A program made the translations under genes and the position numbers. From assembly GCA_963844845.1 (NCBI GenBank), contig CAWJPW010000008.1:310001-374000 (forward strand): a DNA stretch of 64,000 bases. Direction: 5' to 3'. Each line of letters begins with the position of its first letter. The first letter of the stretch is position 1. Origin of the DNA: CAWJPW01 sp963844845. Lineage in GTDB: Bacteria; Acidobacteriota; Thermoanaerobaculia; Thermoanaerobaculales; Sulfomarinibacteraceae. This document shows, piece by piece, positions 9,297 through 17,723 of the stretch. The notes beneath the pieces are model-generated. The model did no database searches, was not told the origin of the DNA, and was given only the letters and a program-made list of their open reading frames with translations.

Positions 9297-9695
9297 TCAC
9301 TCCTTGCTCCCTAGCCCGTGTGGGGCGTGACGCAGCCCCGGCGGCGGCTCGGGAAGGCCCCATGGCTGCCGAAGCAGTCGGTAGTACACGGTCATTCCAT
9401 CGCGGCGCGCCCCCACCAACCCGCCGCTTCGCAGGCGGCTGAGGTGCTGCGACACCGCCGCCGGCGTCATCGCCAACACCGTGGCCAGATCACAAACGCA
9501 CAGCTCGCCGACGCATTCCAACAGGCTCAGGATCTTCAATCGCGACTCGCTGGCGAGCAGGGCACAGTGTGCCGCCAGGTGATGGAAACTCGGATCGTGG
9601 TGGACCAATTCCTCGCGAAGCGCGAGGAGTTCGCCCGGCGTACGGTCCGGTGACACGCAGTCGACCTTGACGGAGACCCCCTGCCGCTCGCTCAT
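9297..9695 (-). CDS. ArsR/SmtB-family metal-sensing repressor
   Basis: A 132-aa winged-helix regulator. The recognition region MTPAAVSQHLSRLR (about residues 76-89) is the ArsR helix-turn-helix, and it is preceded by ELCVCDLA (about 64-71), the two-Cys metal-binding motif of the ArsR/CadC type. Apo-protein normally represses its own operon and releases DNA on binding As(III), Cd(II), Zn(II) or similar ions. The start MSERQ at 9695 has a GGGGGGA upstream; a longer frame begins at 9737 within the promoter. It probably controls the HMA gene directly downstream. Confidence 0.9.
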   Translation of the reverse strand: MSERQGVSVKVDCVSPDRTPGELLALREELVHHDPSFHHLAAHCALLASESRLKILSLLECVGELCVCDLATVLAMTPAAVSQHLSRLRSGGLVGARRDGMTVYYRLLRQPWGLPEPPPGLRHAPHGLGSKE

Positions 9696-9735
9696 GAATC
9701 CCCCCGCGCGGCGCCTGCGCCGCCCTTTCATCACC

Positions 9736-9764
9736 ATTTTGGCATTTACTTATTTTCTTGTCAA
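9736..9764 (-). promoter_or_regulatory. promoter of the arsR-HMA unit
   Basis: The minus strand shows TTGACA, a 17-bp spacer and CAAAAT, the best sigma70-type promoter in the window. The spacer is AT-rich in a region otherwise near 70% GC (AAAATAAGTAAATG), which fits an ArsR operator overlapping the promoter. The +1 would be about 30-35 nt before the arsR start. Confidence 0.65.
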
Positions 9765-9779
9765 TCGCATCACTGCTGC

Positions 9780-10389
9780 CCCGCCCCGGTCACTGATACT
9801 CCCGACACCGGCTCCCGGGCGGCTCCGCCGCCCGTCGGCGCGGCCCCGGGGGCGGCCAACGGTCCCGGTCCCGGCCGCGGCCAACGGTCCCGGTCCCGGC
9901 CGCGGTCAACGGTCCCGGTCCCGGCCGCGGTCCCGGTCGCGGCCAACGGTCCCGGTCCCGGCCATCGCCATGGTCGCTGATGCTCCGGAGCACCGGCGCC
10001 CGTGCGGCCTGCGGCCGCCCGTCGGCGCGGTCCCGAAGGAGGCGACGACACGGGCTGCCTGACGGCATCATGGCCCCCTTCGGTCCCTTCGCCGAGGCGC
10101 CTGCCTGGTCGTTCGGGGCCACTGCTGCGCACGCCAAGAGCCGTGGGAGCCCCCCTTGACGTTTCCCACCAACGCGTCGCAAAGGAGACCGCGCTCCAGG
10201 GAAGACGTCAAGGACGGCACGCCCGCCGGAGGGCACCTCCTCCGCAACGGTCTCGACCTCCGCCACGGCCCCGGCCAACGGCCCCGGCCGCCGTCCCGGT
10301 CGCGGTCCCGGTCGCGGTCCCGGCCAACGGCCCCGGTCGCGGCCAACGGTCCCGGTCCCGGCCGCCGTCCCGGCCCCGGCCAACGGCCC
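9780..10389. repeat. repeat island 2 downstream of asnS
   Basis: No gene is seen. The modules of island 1 are here in reverse orientation: GGTCCC/GGCCGC hexamer tract with GGCCAAC variants (about 9850-9970), the GC block and CTCCGGAGCACC segment (about 9990-10020), the CGAAGG hairpin block, then a 60-bp palindrome at 10154-10213 (CCTTGACGTTTCCC / GGGAAGACGTCAAGG), its flank ACGGCACGCCCGCCGGAGGG, and a second hexamer tract (10266-10388) ending at the asnS stop. Palindrome arms differ from island 1 by compensating bases (CATGACG versus CTTGACG), suggesting the paired structure is kept. Confidence 0.85.
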
Positions 10390-10390
10390 C

Positions 10391-11698
10391 TCAGGGATAG
10401 ATGCGGTTCAGCGTGCGGGGGTAGGGAATCGCCTCGCGCAGGTGGTGGATACCGCACAACCAGGTCACGCAGCGCTCGATACCCATGCCGAAGCCGGAGT
10501 GGGGGAATGCGCCGTAGCGGCGCACGTCGAGGTACCACTCGAAGGCCTCGCGCGGGAGCTCGTGCTCGGCGATGCGCTGCTCCAACAGCTCCAGTGTGTC
10601 GATGCGCTCGGAGCCGCCGATGATTTCGCCGTAGCCCTCAGGGGCGAGCACGTCCACCGCCAGGGCGCGGCTCGGGTCGGCGGCGTCGGGCTGCATGTAG
10701 AACGCCTTGATGGCCGCCGGATAGCGGGTGATCATCACGGGCCGGTCGTGGAGGTCGGCCAGGATCGTCTCCTCGTCGCCGCCGAAGTCATCGCCGAACT
10801 GGATCTCGCCGCCGCGCTCCTGGAGTATCTTCACCGCGTCGCCGTAGTCCAGGCGCGGGTAGGGCCGCCGGGTGGCGGGCTCGAGCTTCGAGGTGTCGCG
10901 CTCGAGGCGCTCGAGATCGTCGCGACAGCGATCGAGGACGCGCGTCACGATCTCGGAGAGGAACTCCTCGGCCAGGTCCAGGAGCCCGTCAAAGCGCATC
11001 CACGCTACCTCGGGCTCAACCATCCAGAACTCTGTGAGATGGCGCCGGGTCTTGGACTTCTCGGCGCGGAACGTCGGTCCGAAGCAGTAGACCCTGCCCA
11101 GCGCCGCCGCAGCGGGCTCCAGGTAGAGCTGACCGGACTGCGAGAGGAAGGCGCGATCGCCGAAGTACTCGGTCTCGAACAGGGTCGAGGTGCCCTCGCA
11201 CGCGGCCGGGGTGAGGATTGGTGAGTCGATGAGCGTGTAGCCGCGCTGGTAGAAGAAGTCGCGGATGGTCTGCTCCACCTCGGAGCGAACCCGCAGGACC
11301 GCGTGCTGGCGGCGCGAGCGCAGCCACAGATGGCGGTTGGAGAGCAGGAAGTCGGTACCGTGCTCCTTGGGGCTGATGGGGTACTCCTCCACAACCTGGA
11401 TGGGCCGCACCTCGGTAACCTTGAGCTCGAAACCACCGGGCGCCCGCTCGTCGGCCTCGAGGCGGCCGGTGAGCTCCACCGAGGACTCCTGAGTGAGGGA
11501 CACGGCCGCCTCCCACGCGGCGTCGCTCACCTCGGGGCGGAAAACGACGCACTGCAGGTAACCGAAGCCGTCGCGCAGGATGATGAAGCGGAGCTTCCCC
11601 TTCTTGCGCCAGTTGTAGACCCAGCCTCGAAGCGTGACCAGCTCGCCCGCGTGGGCGGCCAGGTCGGCAATGGTGATCACAGGCGGAAGCGCGGACAT
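10391..11698 (-). CDS. asnS: asparaginyl-tRNA synthetase
   Basis: A 435-aa class IIb aminoacyl-tRNA synthetase. The N-terminal OB-fold anticodon-binding domain (about residues 10-100, with LRGWVYNWRKKGKLRF) precedes the catalytic core. Motif 2 lies in FRAEKSKTRRHLTEFWMVE (about 207-225), and motif 3 is GFGMGIERCVTWLCG near the C-terminus. LEPAAAALGRVYCFGP and EFWMVEPE favour AsnS over AspS. Start at 11698 is preceded by GAGGAGGAGA; an in-frame extension to 11725 is ignored. Downstream of it lies only repeat DNA. Confidence 0.95.
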   Translation of the reverse strand: MSALPPVITIADLAAHAGELVTLRGWVYNWRKKGKLRFIILRDGFGYLQCVVFRPEVSDAAWEAAVSLTQESSVELTGRLEADERAPGGFELKVTEVRPIQVVEEYPISPKEHGTDFLLSNRHLWLRSRRQHAVLRVRSEVEQTIRDFFYQRGYTLIDSPILTPAACEGTSTLFETEYFGDRAFLSQSGQLYLEPAAAALGRVYCFGPTFRAEKSKTRRHLTEFWMVEPEVAWMRFDGLLDLAEEFLSEIVTRVLDRCRDDLERLERDTSKLEPATRRPYPRLDYGDAVKILQERGGEIQFGDDFGGDEETILADLHDRPVMITRYPAAIKAFYMQPDAADPSRALAVDVLAPEGYGEIIGGSERIDTLELLEQRIAEHELPREAFEWYLDVRRYGAFPHSGFGMGIERCVTWLCGIHHLREAIPYPRTLNRIYP

Positions 11699-11804
11699 CC
11701 TCGGTCTCCTCCTCAAAGGGGGCATTCTACACGAGTGGACGCATGCACCGGTTTGCGGGAGAATGCTGACGGTACGGCCGGATCACCGGCGCGGGGAGGT
11801 GACT

Positions 11805-13094
11805 ATGAAGGTGTACCGGGTGACCGAGGAAAAGGGAGAGCGGCACCTGGCACGGCTGGAGGGCCGGCGGGGTCGGCTCCTCTCGGACCAGACCTTCGCC
11901 AAGGCCCGCAGCGTCATCGCCGAGATTCGCCGCCACGGCGACCGTGCCCTCATGAAGCACATCCGCGGCTTCGACCTGCAGGAGCTGGGCGGACGCGAGA
12001 TCAGCCTGGTAGGCGGTCCCCTGGGTGGCGACGACGTCCTGCCCGACGAGGTGGTGCGCGCCATCGACGCCTCCATCGACGCGGTCAGCCGCTTCCACCG
12101 TCAGCAGTGCTCGGAGGGCTACACCCAGGAGCACGACGGGACCCTGCTCAGCCTGCGCCTGCGCCCGGTGCCGGCGGTGGGGGTGGTGGTGCCGGGCCGG
12201 CACCACGTGGACCTCACCTCGATCATCATGGCGGTGGTGCCCGCTCGGCTCGCCGGCGTACCGCGGGTGGCGGTGGCGCTCGCCCCGGGTGCCTACCTGG
12301 GCAGCCCCGAGGTGCGCTTCCTGCTCCGCCGCCTGCAGGTGGACGACGTCTACCTCATGAGCGGCGTCCACGCCGTGGCCGCCCTCGCCTTCGGCACCGA
12401 GTCAGTAACGCCGGTGGATCTCATCGTCGGCTCCGGTGACGCCTCGATCCTTGCCGCCAAGCTCCTGGTCGCCCCACACGTGGCGGTGGACCTCCGGGGC
12501 GGAGTGCCCGAGCTGGTGATCGTGGCGGACACCCAGGCCGAGCCCGAGCTCGTGGTGGCCGACCTGCTGGCCCAGCTCGAGCATGACCAGGACGCCCTCG
12601 GGGTCGTCGTCACGACCTCGGCCCGAATCGCCAAGCAGGTGAACTCCCTCATGATCTCGCGGCTGCGCCGCCTGGACAAGAGCCATCCCGCCCGCGAGGC
12701 CCTGCGCCGCTGGGGCGCGGTCCTGGTGGCTGCCAGTGAGGCGGAGGCATGCCGAACGGTCAACCGCATCGGTCCCAGCCGCGTCGAGCTGCTGGTGACG
12801 GAGCCCCTGCGGCTCGTGGACCGCCTGGAGGTCGCGGCGATCACCCTCGGGCCATGGAGCCCGCCGGCGGTCGCCGACGTGGTGGCGGGCGTCAACCACC
12901 TACTGCCCACCCTGGGCCGGACGACCGCGCGCGGCCCCCTGGCGGTATGGGACTTCTACCGCGGCACGTCGGTGGTGCGCCTGGCGGCGCCCCACTATCC
13001 GAAGCTCGCCCAGGTGGCGACGGTGCTGTCTGAGACCGAGGAGCTGCCTCTGCACGCCGCCTCCCTCACGGCGGGCAGCCGCGGCGAACGCTGA
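11805..13094 (+). CDS. histidinol dehydrogenase-like protein lacking the catalytic Glu-His pair
   Basis: A 429-aa protein with the full histidinol dehydrogenase fold length. Conserved are VVPGRHHVDLTS (about residues 128-139), AQLEHD (zinc/substrate Gln and His of the QxEHD motif, about 258-263), AGVNHLLPT (about 365-373) and a C-terminal LHAAS His. The segment normally reading PEHLE, which carries the acid-base Glu326-His327 of E. coli HisD, reads GPSRVEL here, so both catalytic residues are absent. The EG near the C-terminus is also changed to EE. ATG at 11805 follows GGGGAGG. It ends in TGATG, overlapping trpE by one base. A changed reaction or a non-enzymatic role is likely. Confidence 0.78.
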   Translation: MKVYRVTEEKGERHLARLEGRRGRLLSDQTFAKARSVIAEIRRHGDRALMKHIRGFDLQELGGREISLVGGPLGGDDVLPDEVVRAIDASIDAVSRFHRQQCSEGYTQEHDGTLLSLRLRPVPAVGVVVPGRHHVDLTSIIMAVVPARLAGVPRVAVALAPGAYLGSPEVRFLLRRLQVDDVYLMSGVHAVAALAFGTESVTPVDLIVGSGDASILAAKLLVAPHVAVDLRGGVPELVIVADTQAEPELVVADLLAQLEHDQDALGVVVTTSARIAKQVNSLMISRLRRLDKSHPAREALRRWGAVLVAASEAEACRTVNRIGPSRVELLVTEPLRLVDRLEVAAITLGPWSPPAVADVVAGVNHLLPTLGRTTARGPLAVWDFYRGTSVVRLAAPHYPKLAQVATVLSETEELPLHAASLTAGSRGER

Positions 13095-14602
13095 TGGGCG
13101 AGCCGGCGGAGGCTCCAGCGGTCCGCCCCGGGCGCGACCGCTTCCTGGAGCTGGCCGCCCGTCACGAGGTGGTGCCGGTCATCCAGGAGCTCACCTGCGA
13201 CACCGTCACGCCGTTCACGGTGTGGTCACGGCTCGCTGCGGCCGGGCGCAACCCGTTCCTGCTGGAGAGCGTCGAAGGGGGCGAGCAGGCCGCCCGCTTC
13301 AGCTTCGTGGGCGCCGATCCCTTCCGGGTGGTGGAGGTCCGCGGCGGCCGGCTCTACGTCGACGGCGTGGCCGAGGAGGGTGACCCCGTGGCGGGGCTCA
13401 AACGAGTCACCGACTGGGGAAGCGTGGCTCCCCTCCCCGACCTCCCTCCCTTCTGCGGCGGCGCGGTGGGCTTCCTCGGTTACGACGCGGTGCGCCTCGT
13501 GGAGCACATCCCCGCCAGCGGCCACGATGAGGAGGGCCTGCCCGAAGCCTGGTTCGGTCTGTACGACGCCGTGGTGGCGGTGGACCGTGCCCGCCAGCGT
13601 CTCCTCCTCGTGGCGGTACCGCAGGTCACCGGTGACGCCGAGGCCGCCTGGGGCCGGGCACTCGCCTCCCTCGCCCGCCTGCGGCGCGCGGTGCTGGCCG
13701 GCGGTGACGTGCCTGCCCCCCACGCCATCCCGACGCCCTCGGCGACGGCCGCCTCGGGGTGGTCGACGACCCCCTCTGACGGCGACTACCTGGCTGCTGT
13801 GCACCAGGCGCGCGAGCACATCCTCGCCGGTGACATCTTCCAGGTGGTGCTGTCGAGGCGTTTCCGCCGCACCCCCCGGTGCACCGCCGCCGAGATCTAC
13901 CGCATGCTCCGCCTCACCAACCCGTCGCCCTACATGTTCCTCTTCGACACCGGCCAGGCGCGCATCCTCGGCGCGAGCCCGGAGATGCTGGTGCGGGTCC
14001 GTGGGCGGACGGTGAGCACCTGCCCCATTGCCGGGACCCGGCGCCGCGGCGCCGACCCGGAGGACGACGCCCGCCTGGAGTCCGAGCTCCTCGCCGATCC
14101 CAAGGAGCGCGCCGAGCACGTCATGTTGGTGGACCTGGGACGCAACGACATCGGGCGGATCAGCGTGCCCGGAACGGTGCGGGTGGAGCGCGAGATGGCG
14201 GTGGAGCGCTACAGCCACGTCATGCACCTGGTGAGCGAGGTAGCCGGCGAGCTGCGGCCCGAGGTCGACGCGTGGGAGGCGCTGCTGCGCTGCTTCCCGG
14301 CGGGCACGCTGTCGGGGGCGCCCAAGGTCCGTGCGATGGAGATCATCGACGAGCTCGAGCCGATCCGACGGGGGGTGTACGGCGGGGCCGTGGCCTACCG
14401 CGACATCAGCGGCACCCTGGACTCGTGCATCGCCATCCGCACGCTGGTGGAGCGCGGCGGGCTCGTGCAGGTACAGGCCGGCGCCGGCGTCGTCTACGAC
14501 TCGGTGCCGGAGCGCGAGCTCGAGGAGTGCGCCAACAAGGCCCGCGCCCTCATCGAGGCCGTGGACATGGCGGAGCAGGTCGCGGGCGCGGACCAGGCCT
14601 GA
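13094..14602 (+). CDS. trpE: anthranilate synthase component I
   Basis: A 502-aa chorismate-utilising enzyme making anthranilate with ammonia from TrpG. The N-terminal LLES tryptophan feedback motif is at about residues 56-59, so Trp inhibition is expected. The C-terminal chorismate-binding domain contains PIAGTRRRG (about 315-323), DLGRNDIG, FPAGTLSGAPKVRAME and QAGAGVVYDS, typical of TrpE rather than PabB. The start overlaps the HisD-like stop (TGATG), so the pair is co-translated. It is separated from, and on the opposite strand to, trpG-D-C-F. Confidence 0.95.
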   Translation: MGEPAEAPAVRPGRDRFLELAARHEVVPVIQELTCDTVTPFTVWSRLAAAGRNPFLLESVEGGEQAARFSFVGADPFRVVEVRGGRLYVDGVAEEGDPVAGLKRVTDWGSVAPLPDLPPFCGGAVGFLGYDAVRLVEHIPASGHDEEGLPEAWFGLYDAVVAVDRARQRLLLVAVPQVTGDAEAAWGRALASLARLRRAVLAGGDVPAPHAIPTPSATAASGWSTTPSDGDYLAAVHQAREHILAGDIFQVVLSRRFRRTPRCTAAEIYRMLRLTNPSPYMFLFDTGQARILGASPEMLVRVRGRTVSTCPIAGTRRRGADPEDDARLESELLADPKERAEHVMLVDLGRNDIGRISVPGTVRVEREMAVERYSHVMHLVSEVAGELRPEVDAWEALLRCFPAGTLSGAPKVRAMEIIDELEPIRRGVYGGAVAYRDISGTLDSCIAIRTLVERGGLVQVQAGAGVVYDSVPERELEECANKARALIEAVDMAEQVAGADQA

Positions 14603-15097
14603 GCGGGGTCACTGCGAGATTCCCGAAGGTCGAGCCGGGGCCGAGGGCCGGGTCCGGGACCGGGGCCGTTGCAGAGGACAGCCCGTCCAGCGGGGGGTGC
14701 CATTTCCGACAGCTTTCCTGGAGCGCCTCGGGCTGCGGACCCCGTTGGCGGAAAGGTGTCGGAGGTGGCTCCCCACGGGCATGCCCTCCGGAGCAGGGTG
14801 CCGCACGATTGCGGGCAGGCGCCTCGACGAAGGCCCCGAAGGGGGCCGCCTTGCCGTTTGGCGCATCGGGCCCTCGCCCCCTTCGGGGCCGAGCCGACGG
14901 GCGGCCGCAGGCCGCACGGGCGCCGGTGCTGCGGAGCAGGACGGGGACGCCGCGGCGGAGGCCGAAACCGCGACTGTGGGCCGGGGCCGAGGGCCGGGTC
15001 CGAGTCCGCGACCGTGGACCGGGACCGGGGCCGAGGACCGGGTCCGGGTCCGTGGCCGTGGCCGTGGCCGTGGGCCGAGGCGGGCGGGGGTCCCGGG
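14603..15097. repeat. repeat island 3 downstream of trpE
   Basis: No gene is seen. The element is in the island 1 orientation: GGGGCC/GGGTCC hexamers (14638-14670), hairpin flank GTCCAGCGGGGGGTGCC, a 57-bp palindrome at 14706-14762 (CCGACAGCTTTCC / GGAAAGGTGTCGG), a CGAAGGGGGC / GCCCCCTTCG hairpin (about 14837-14886), the GACGGGCGGCCGCAGGCCGC block (about 14890-14935), and a long GGGGCC/GGGTCC hexamer tract (about 14965-15075). It ends at the -10 box of the Smr gene. Confidence 0.85.
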
Positions 15098-15103
15098 TAT
15101 ACT
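15098..15103 (+). promoter_or_regulatory. candidate -10 box for a leaderless Smr-protein transcript
   Basis: TATACT lies 6 nt before the GTG start at 15110, the spacing expected if the RNA begins at the start codon. No Shine-Dalgarno precedes the GTG. The promoter sits directly against the end of repeat island 3. Confidence 0.45.
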
Positions 15104-15109
15104 CCGACC

Positions 15110-15664
15110 GTGCCGGGCTTCTTCGCCGATCCGCAGGCGCGCCGCGCCTACCTCATCACCAAGGCGGCGGTGCTCGTCCTGCTCGCCGGCGTCACCGCGC
15201 TGCTCGCCACCCGGTTCGGGCCGCGGGTGTGGCTGGGGTTCGCGGTCTTCGCGGTCGTGCTCACCGCCCTGGGCCTGCTCGTGCTCATCGCCGGCGGCCG
15301 GCCCGACCCGGCGCCACACGACGAGACCGACGCCGCCGCCGACCCCGACGCCGCCGCTGACGCCGCCGCTGACGCTGACGCCGCTCCCGGGCGCCCGGTG
15401 GTGCTGCCGGTGGAGGACTCTCTCGACCTCCACCCCTTCGCCCCTGCCGACATCCCCGACGTCGTCTGGGACTACCTCGACCAGGCCCACGCCTCCGGCT
15501 TCCGCGAGGTGCGCGTCATCCACGGCCGCGGCATCGGCGTCCAGCGCGAGCGCGTGCGCTCGGTGCTCTCCCGCCATCCACTGGTGCGGAGCTTCGCCGA
15601 CGCTCCGCCGGAGCGCGGCGGCTGGGGCGCCACCGTCGCGATCCTCGACGAGGGAGCCACCTGA
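15110..15664 (+). CDS. membrane-anchored Smr-domain protein
   Basis: A 184-aa protein with two hydrophobic segments (about residues 17-33 and 38-60), an Asp/Ala-rich linker of low complexity (about 65-90) and a C-terminal Smr (MutS2-type) domain. The domain shows DLHPF at about 104-108 and the HGRG loop (VIHGRGIG) at about 138, corresponding to the HGKG nuclease-type motif of MutS2. Smr domains bind or nick branched DNA or RNA; membrane tethering is unusual. GTG at 15110 is chosen from the promoter position; in-frame sequence upstream is repeat DNA. Confidence 0.8.
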   Translation: MPGFFADPQARRAYLITKAAVLVLLAGVTALLATRFGPRVWLGFAVFAVVLTALGLLVLIAGGRPDPAPHDETDAAADPDAAADAAADADAAPGRPVVLPVEDSLDLHPFAPADIPDVVWDYLDQAHASGFREVRVIHGRGIGVQRERVRSVLSRHPLVRSFADAPPERGGWGATVAILDEGAT

Positions 15665-15794
15665 CGGCGCCAGCTTTCGGCTGACCCGCCTCGGGTCTCC
15701 CAGCTCCTCGAGCCAGCGTCGTCGGGTGGATTTCCACCCGCCGCGTCGGCTATCCTCCGCCGTACGACGCAGCCGGTAACCAGGAGGTCGAGCC

Positions 15795-16364
15795 GTGACC
15801 GAGCATGCCATCAGCCCTGAAGCGATCGTCCCCGAACTCCGCGGCCCGGCCAAGCGCTACCAGACCGGGACTGCGCTGGACGGCGTCGAGACTCTGCGCC
15901 TGCGCCGCTTGGTGGACGACCGCGGCTCCTTCATGGAGATCTACCGGCGCGACGCCACCCAGGCCTTCTCCGAGCCATTGGCCGCCTTCTTCCGCGACAT
16001 CGAGGTCGTGCAGATGAACTGGTCACTGGTGGACCTCAACACGACGGTGAAGGGGTTGCACTACCATCTCAAGCAGACCGACGTGTGGTTCTGTCCTCCC
16101 GGCAGCAAGATGAAGATCGTGCTGTGGGACCTGCGCCGCTCCTCGCCCACCTCCGGCGCGACCCAGGTGGTGGTGGCGGGTGGAGAGGCTGATCTGTGGG
16201 TCAAGATCCCGCCGGGAGTGGCGCACGGCTACCGCCCGTTGAGCCAGCCGTGCGCCCTGCTCTACATCGTCACCCGCGCCTTCGACGTGGAGGACCCGGA
16301 CGAGTACCGTGTGGCCTGGGACCACCCCACGGTCCGACGCCTGTGGGAGGTCGAGAACACCTGA
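15795..16364 (+). CDS. RmlC-like dTDP-4-dehydrorhamnose 3,5-epimerase family cupin
   Basis: A 189-aa single-domain cupin. VDDRGSFMEIYR (about residues 41-52), VKGLHYH (about 82-88, the family catalytic-His region, usually GLHYQ), KMKIVLWDLR and PPGVAHGYRPLS (about 140-151) follow the RmlC order. Family members epimerise C3 and C5 of a dTDP-4-keto sugar. The Gln to His change after GLHY and the absence of rmlA/B/D nearby leave the sugar uncertain. GTG at 15795 follows CCAGGAGG. TATCCT at 15751 is a possible -10. Confidence 0.8.
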   Translation: MTEHAISPEAIVPELRGPAKRYQTGTALDGVETLRLRRLVDDRGSFMEIYRRDATQAFSEPLAAFFRDIEVVQMNWSLVDLNTTVKGLHYHLKQTDVWFCPPGSKMKIVLWDLRRSSPTSGATQVVVAGGEADLWVKIPPGVAHGYRPLSQPCALLYIVTRAFDVEDPDEYRVAWDHPTVRRLWEVENT

Positions 16365-16380
16365 CGCCGCCGGGGCGAGG

Positions 16381-17700
16381 TCACTCCACTCGCCAGTCGT
16401 CCACCGGCACCGCCTTGCCGAGGGTTGCCTTGCCCTCCCAGGGCGCGACGTAGAGGTCCTTGCCCAGCTCCACGGGAGTGAACTGCGGCTCGCAGAAGAA
16501 GAGCGTTGCATCCTCGGTCGTGGGGTTGGCCTCGGTGAGCACCTCCCGGTAGGGTCCCGGTAGACGCAACGGGGTGACGACGCCGCCAGCGTAGAGCAGC
16601 TGCCGGTCCATGCGGCAGAAGAGGAGCTGGTTGGTGGCGCCTACCCGCGGCGCCCACTCGTCGGACGGCGTGTTGATGCGCGGGTCCAGCGGCTGCGGGG
16701 CGTCCTTGCCGGGCTGATACAGAAAGAGATCGCGCTGACCCATCCCGCCGGGACGGTCCGAGGCAAAGGCGATCATGGTATTGCTGCCCTTGAGGTACAC
16801 GGCATCGGAGGCGGCCGCCTCACCCAGCGCCGCCACGCGGGCAACCTCGCCCCACGCTGCCTTCTCCGACTTGCGCTCGGCCGCCCCGACCCACGACGCG
16901 GCGCCGTCGCGCACGGTCACCAGACACCGCGTTTCGTCCGGGCTCATCCAGGTGACGCGCACCTCCTGCGCGTCGTCGAGCCCTGGGAAGGCCACCAGGG
17001 CAGGCCGGCTCCAGCCGCCGGCGCCCAGCTCGGTCCGGTAGGTGCGCTCGCGCGAGGAGGCCGCGTTCGGCTCCGGTTCCGGCAGCCCATCACGCACGGT
17101 CCCAAACCACTTCCCGTCGGGCTTCCACGGCCGTCGCCAACGCTCGGTGAAGTACAGCACGTGCCCATCGCCCACCGGTATCGGTGAGTGCTCGACCCCG
17201 GGGCCGTTGATCCGCGCAGGGTCACCCAGGCGCGAGCCCTCGTCCTGAGGCGCCAGGCTGGGCAGCCGCCAGCTTCGGTAGGTGTCGAAGTCCATGAAGT
17301 ACGACGCCTCGAAGAGCACCCGTGAGGCGCCCATCATCCGGGTGGAGCCCGCCAGCGGAATCGCCGCCACCTCGGTTCCGGAGTTGATCTCATCCAACGT
17401 GCCCGGCCTGCCCTGGACCAGCACCACAGTGTCGGGGCTCACCGTCACCTCGGCGGTGGTGAACTCCTCGGTGGCCGGCGTGGGCTTGCCTCGCTCCTGC
17501 TGCGCGGCAACCAGCGAGCGCGGCAGGCCGACGCGAACCTTCACGACCTTTGCCTCCGGCTGGTTGGTATCGGGCACCACCTCGAGCAGGTTGCCGAAGA
17601 CGTTGGTGTCGGGCTGGGGTACCGGCCGATCCGGGTCAACCATGCCGCAGCCCACGATCATCACGACCAGGAAAAGAACCGGCCACTGCTTGGGAACCAT
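16381..17700 (-). CDS. lipoprotein with TolB/PD40-like repeats, function unknown
   Basis: A 439-aa exported protein. The N-terminus has a hydrophobic segment ending in a lipobox (MIVGC, Cys about residue 18), so it should be lipidated and envelope-attached. The rest contains blocks resembling TolB/WD40-like beta-propeller blades, such as IAFASDRPGGMGQRDLFLY (about 333-351) and the related TLFFCEPQF and LYVAPWEGK segments near the C-terminus. Start at 17700 follows ACGGAGG. It is convergent with the epimerase gene (16-bp gap) and directly downstream of the nucleoside transporter. No specific substrate is indicated. Confidence 0.7.
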   Translation of the reverse strand: MVPKQWPVLFLVVMIVGCGMVDPDRPVPQPDTNVFGNLLEVVPDTNQPEAKVVKVRVGLPRSLVAAQQERGKPTPATEEFTTAEVTVSPDTVVLVQGRPGTLDEINSGTEVAAIPLAGSTRMMGASRVLFEASYFMDFDTYRSWRLPSLAPQDEGSRLGDPARINGPGVEHSPIPVGDGHVLYFTERWRRPWKPDGKWFGTVRDGLPEPEPNAASSRERTYRTELGAGGWSRPALVAFPGLDDAQEVRVTWMSPDETRCLVTVRDGAASWVGAAERKSEKAAWGEVARVAALGEAAASDAVYLKGSNTMIAFASDRPGGMGQRDLFLYQPGKDAPQPLDPRINTPSDEWAPRVGATNQLLFCRMDRQLLYAGGVVTPLRLPGPYREVLTEANPTTEDATLFFCEPQFTPVELGKDLYVAPWEGKATLGKAVPVDDWRVE

Positions 17701-17723
17701 GCGATTGCCTCCGTACTTTGCAC

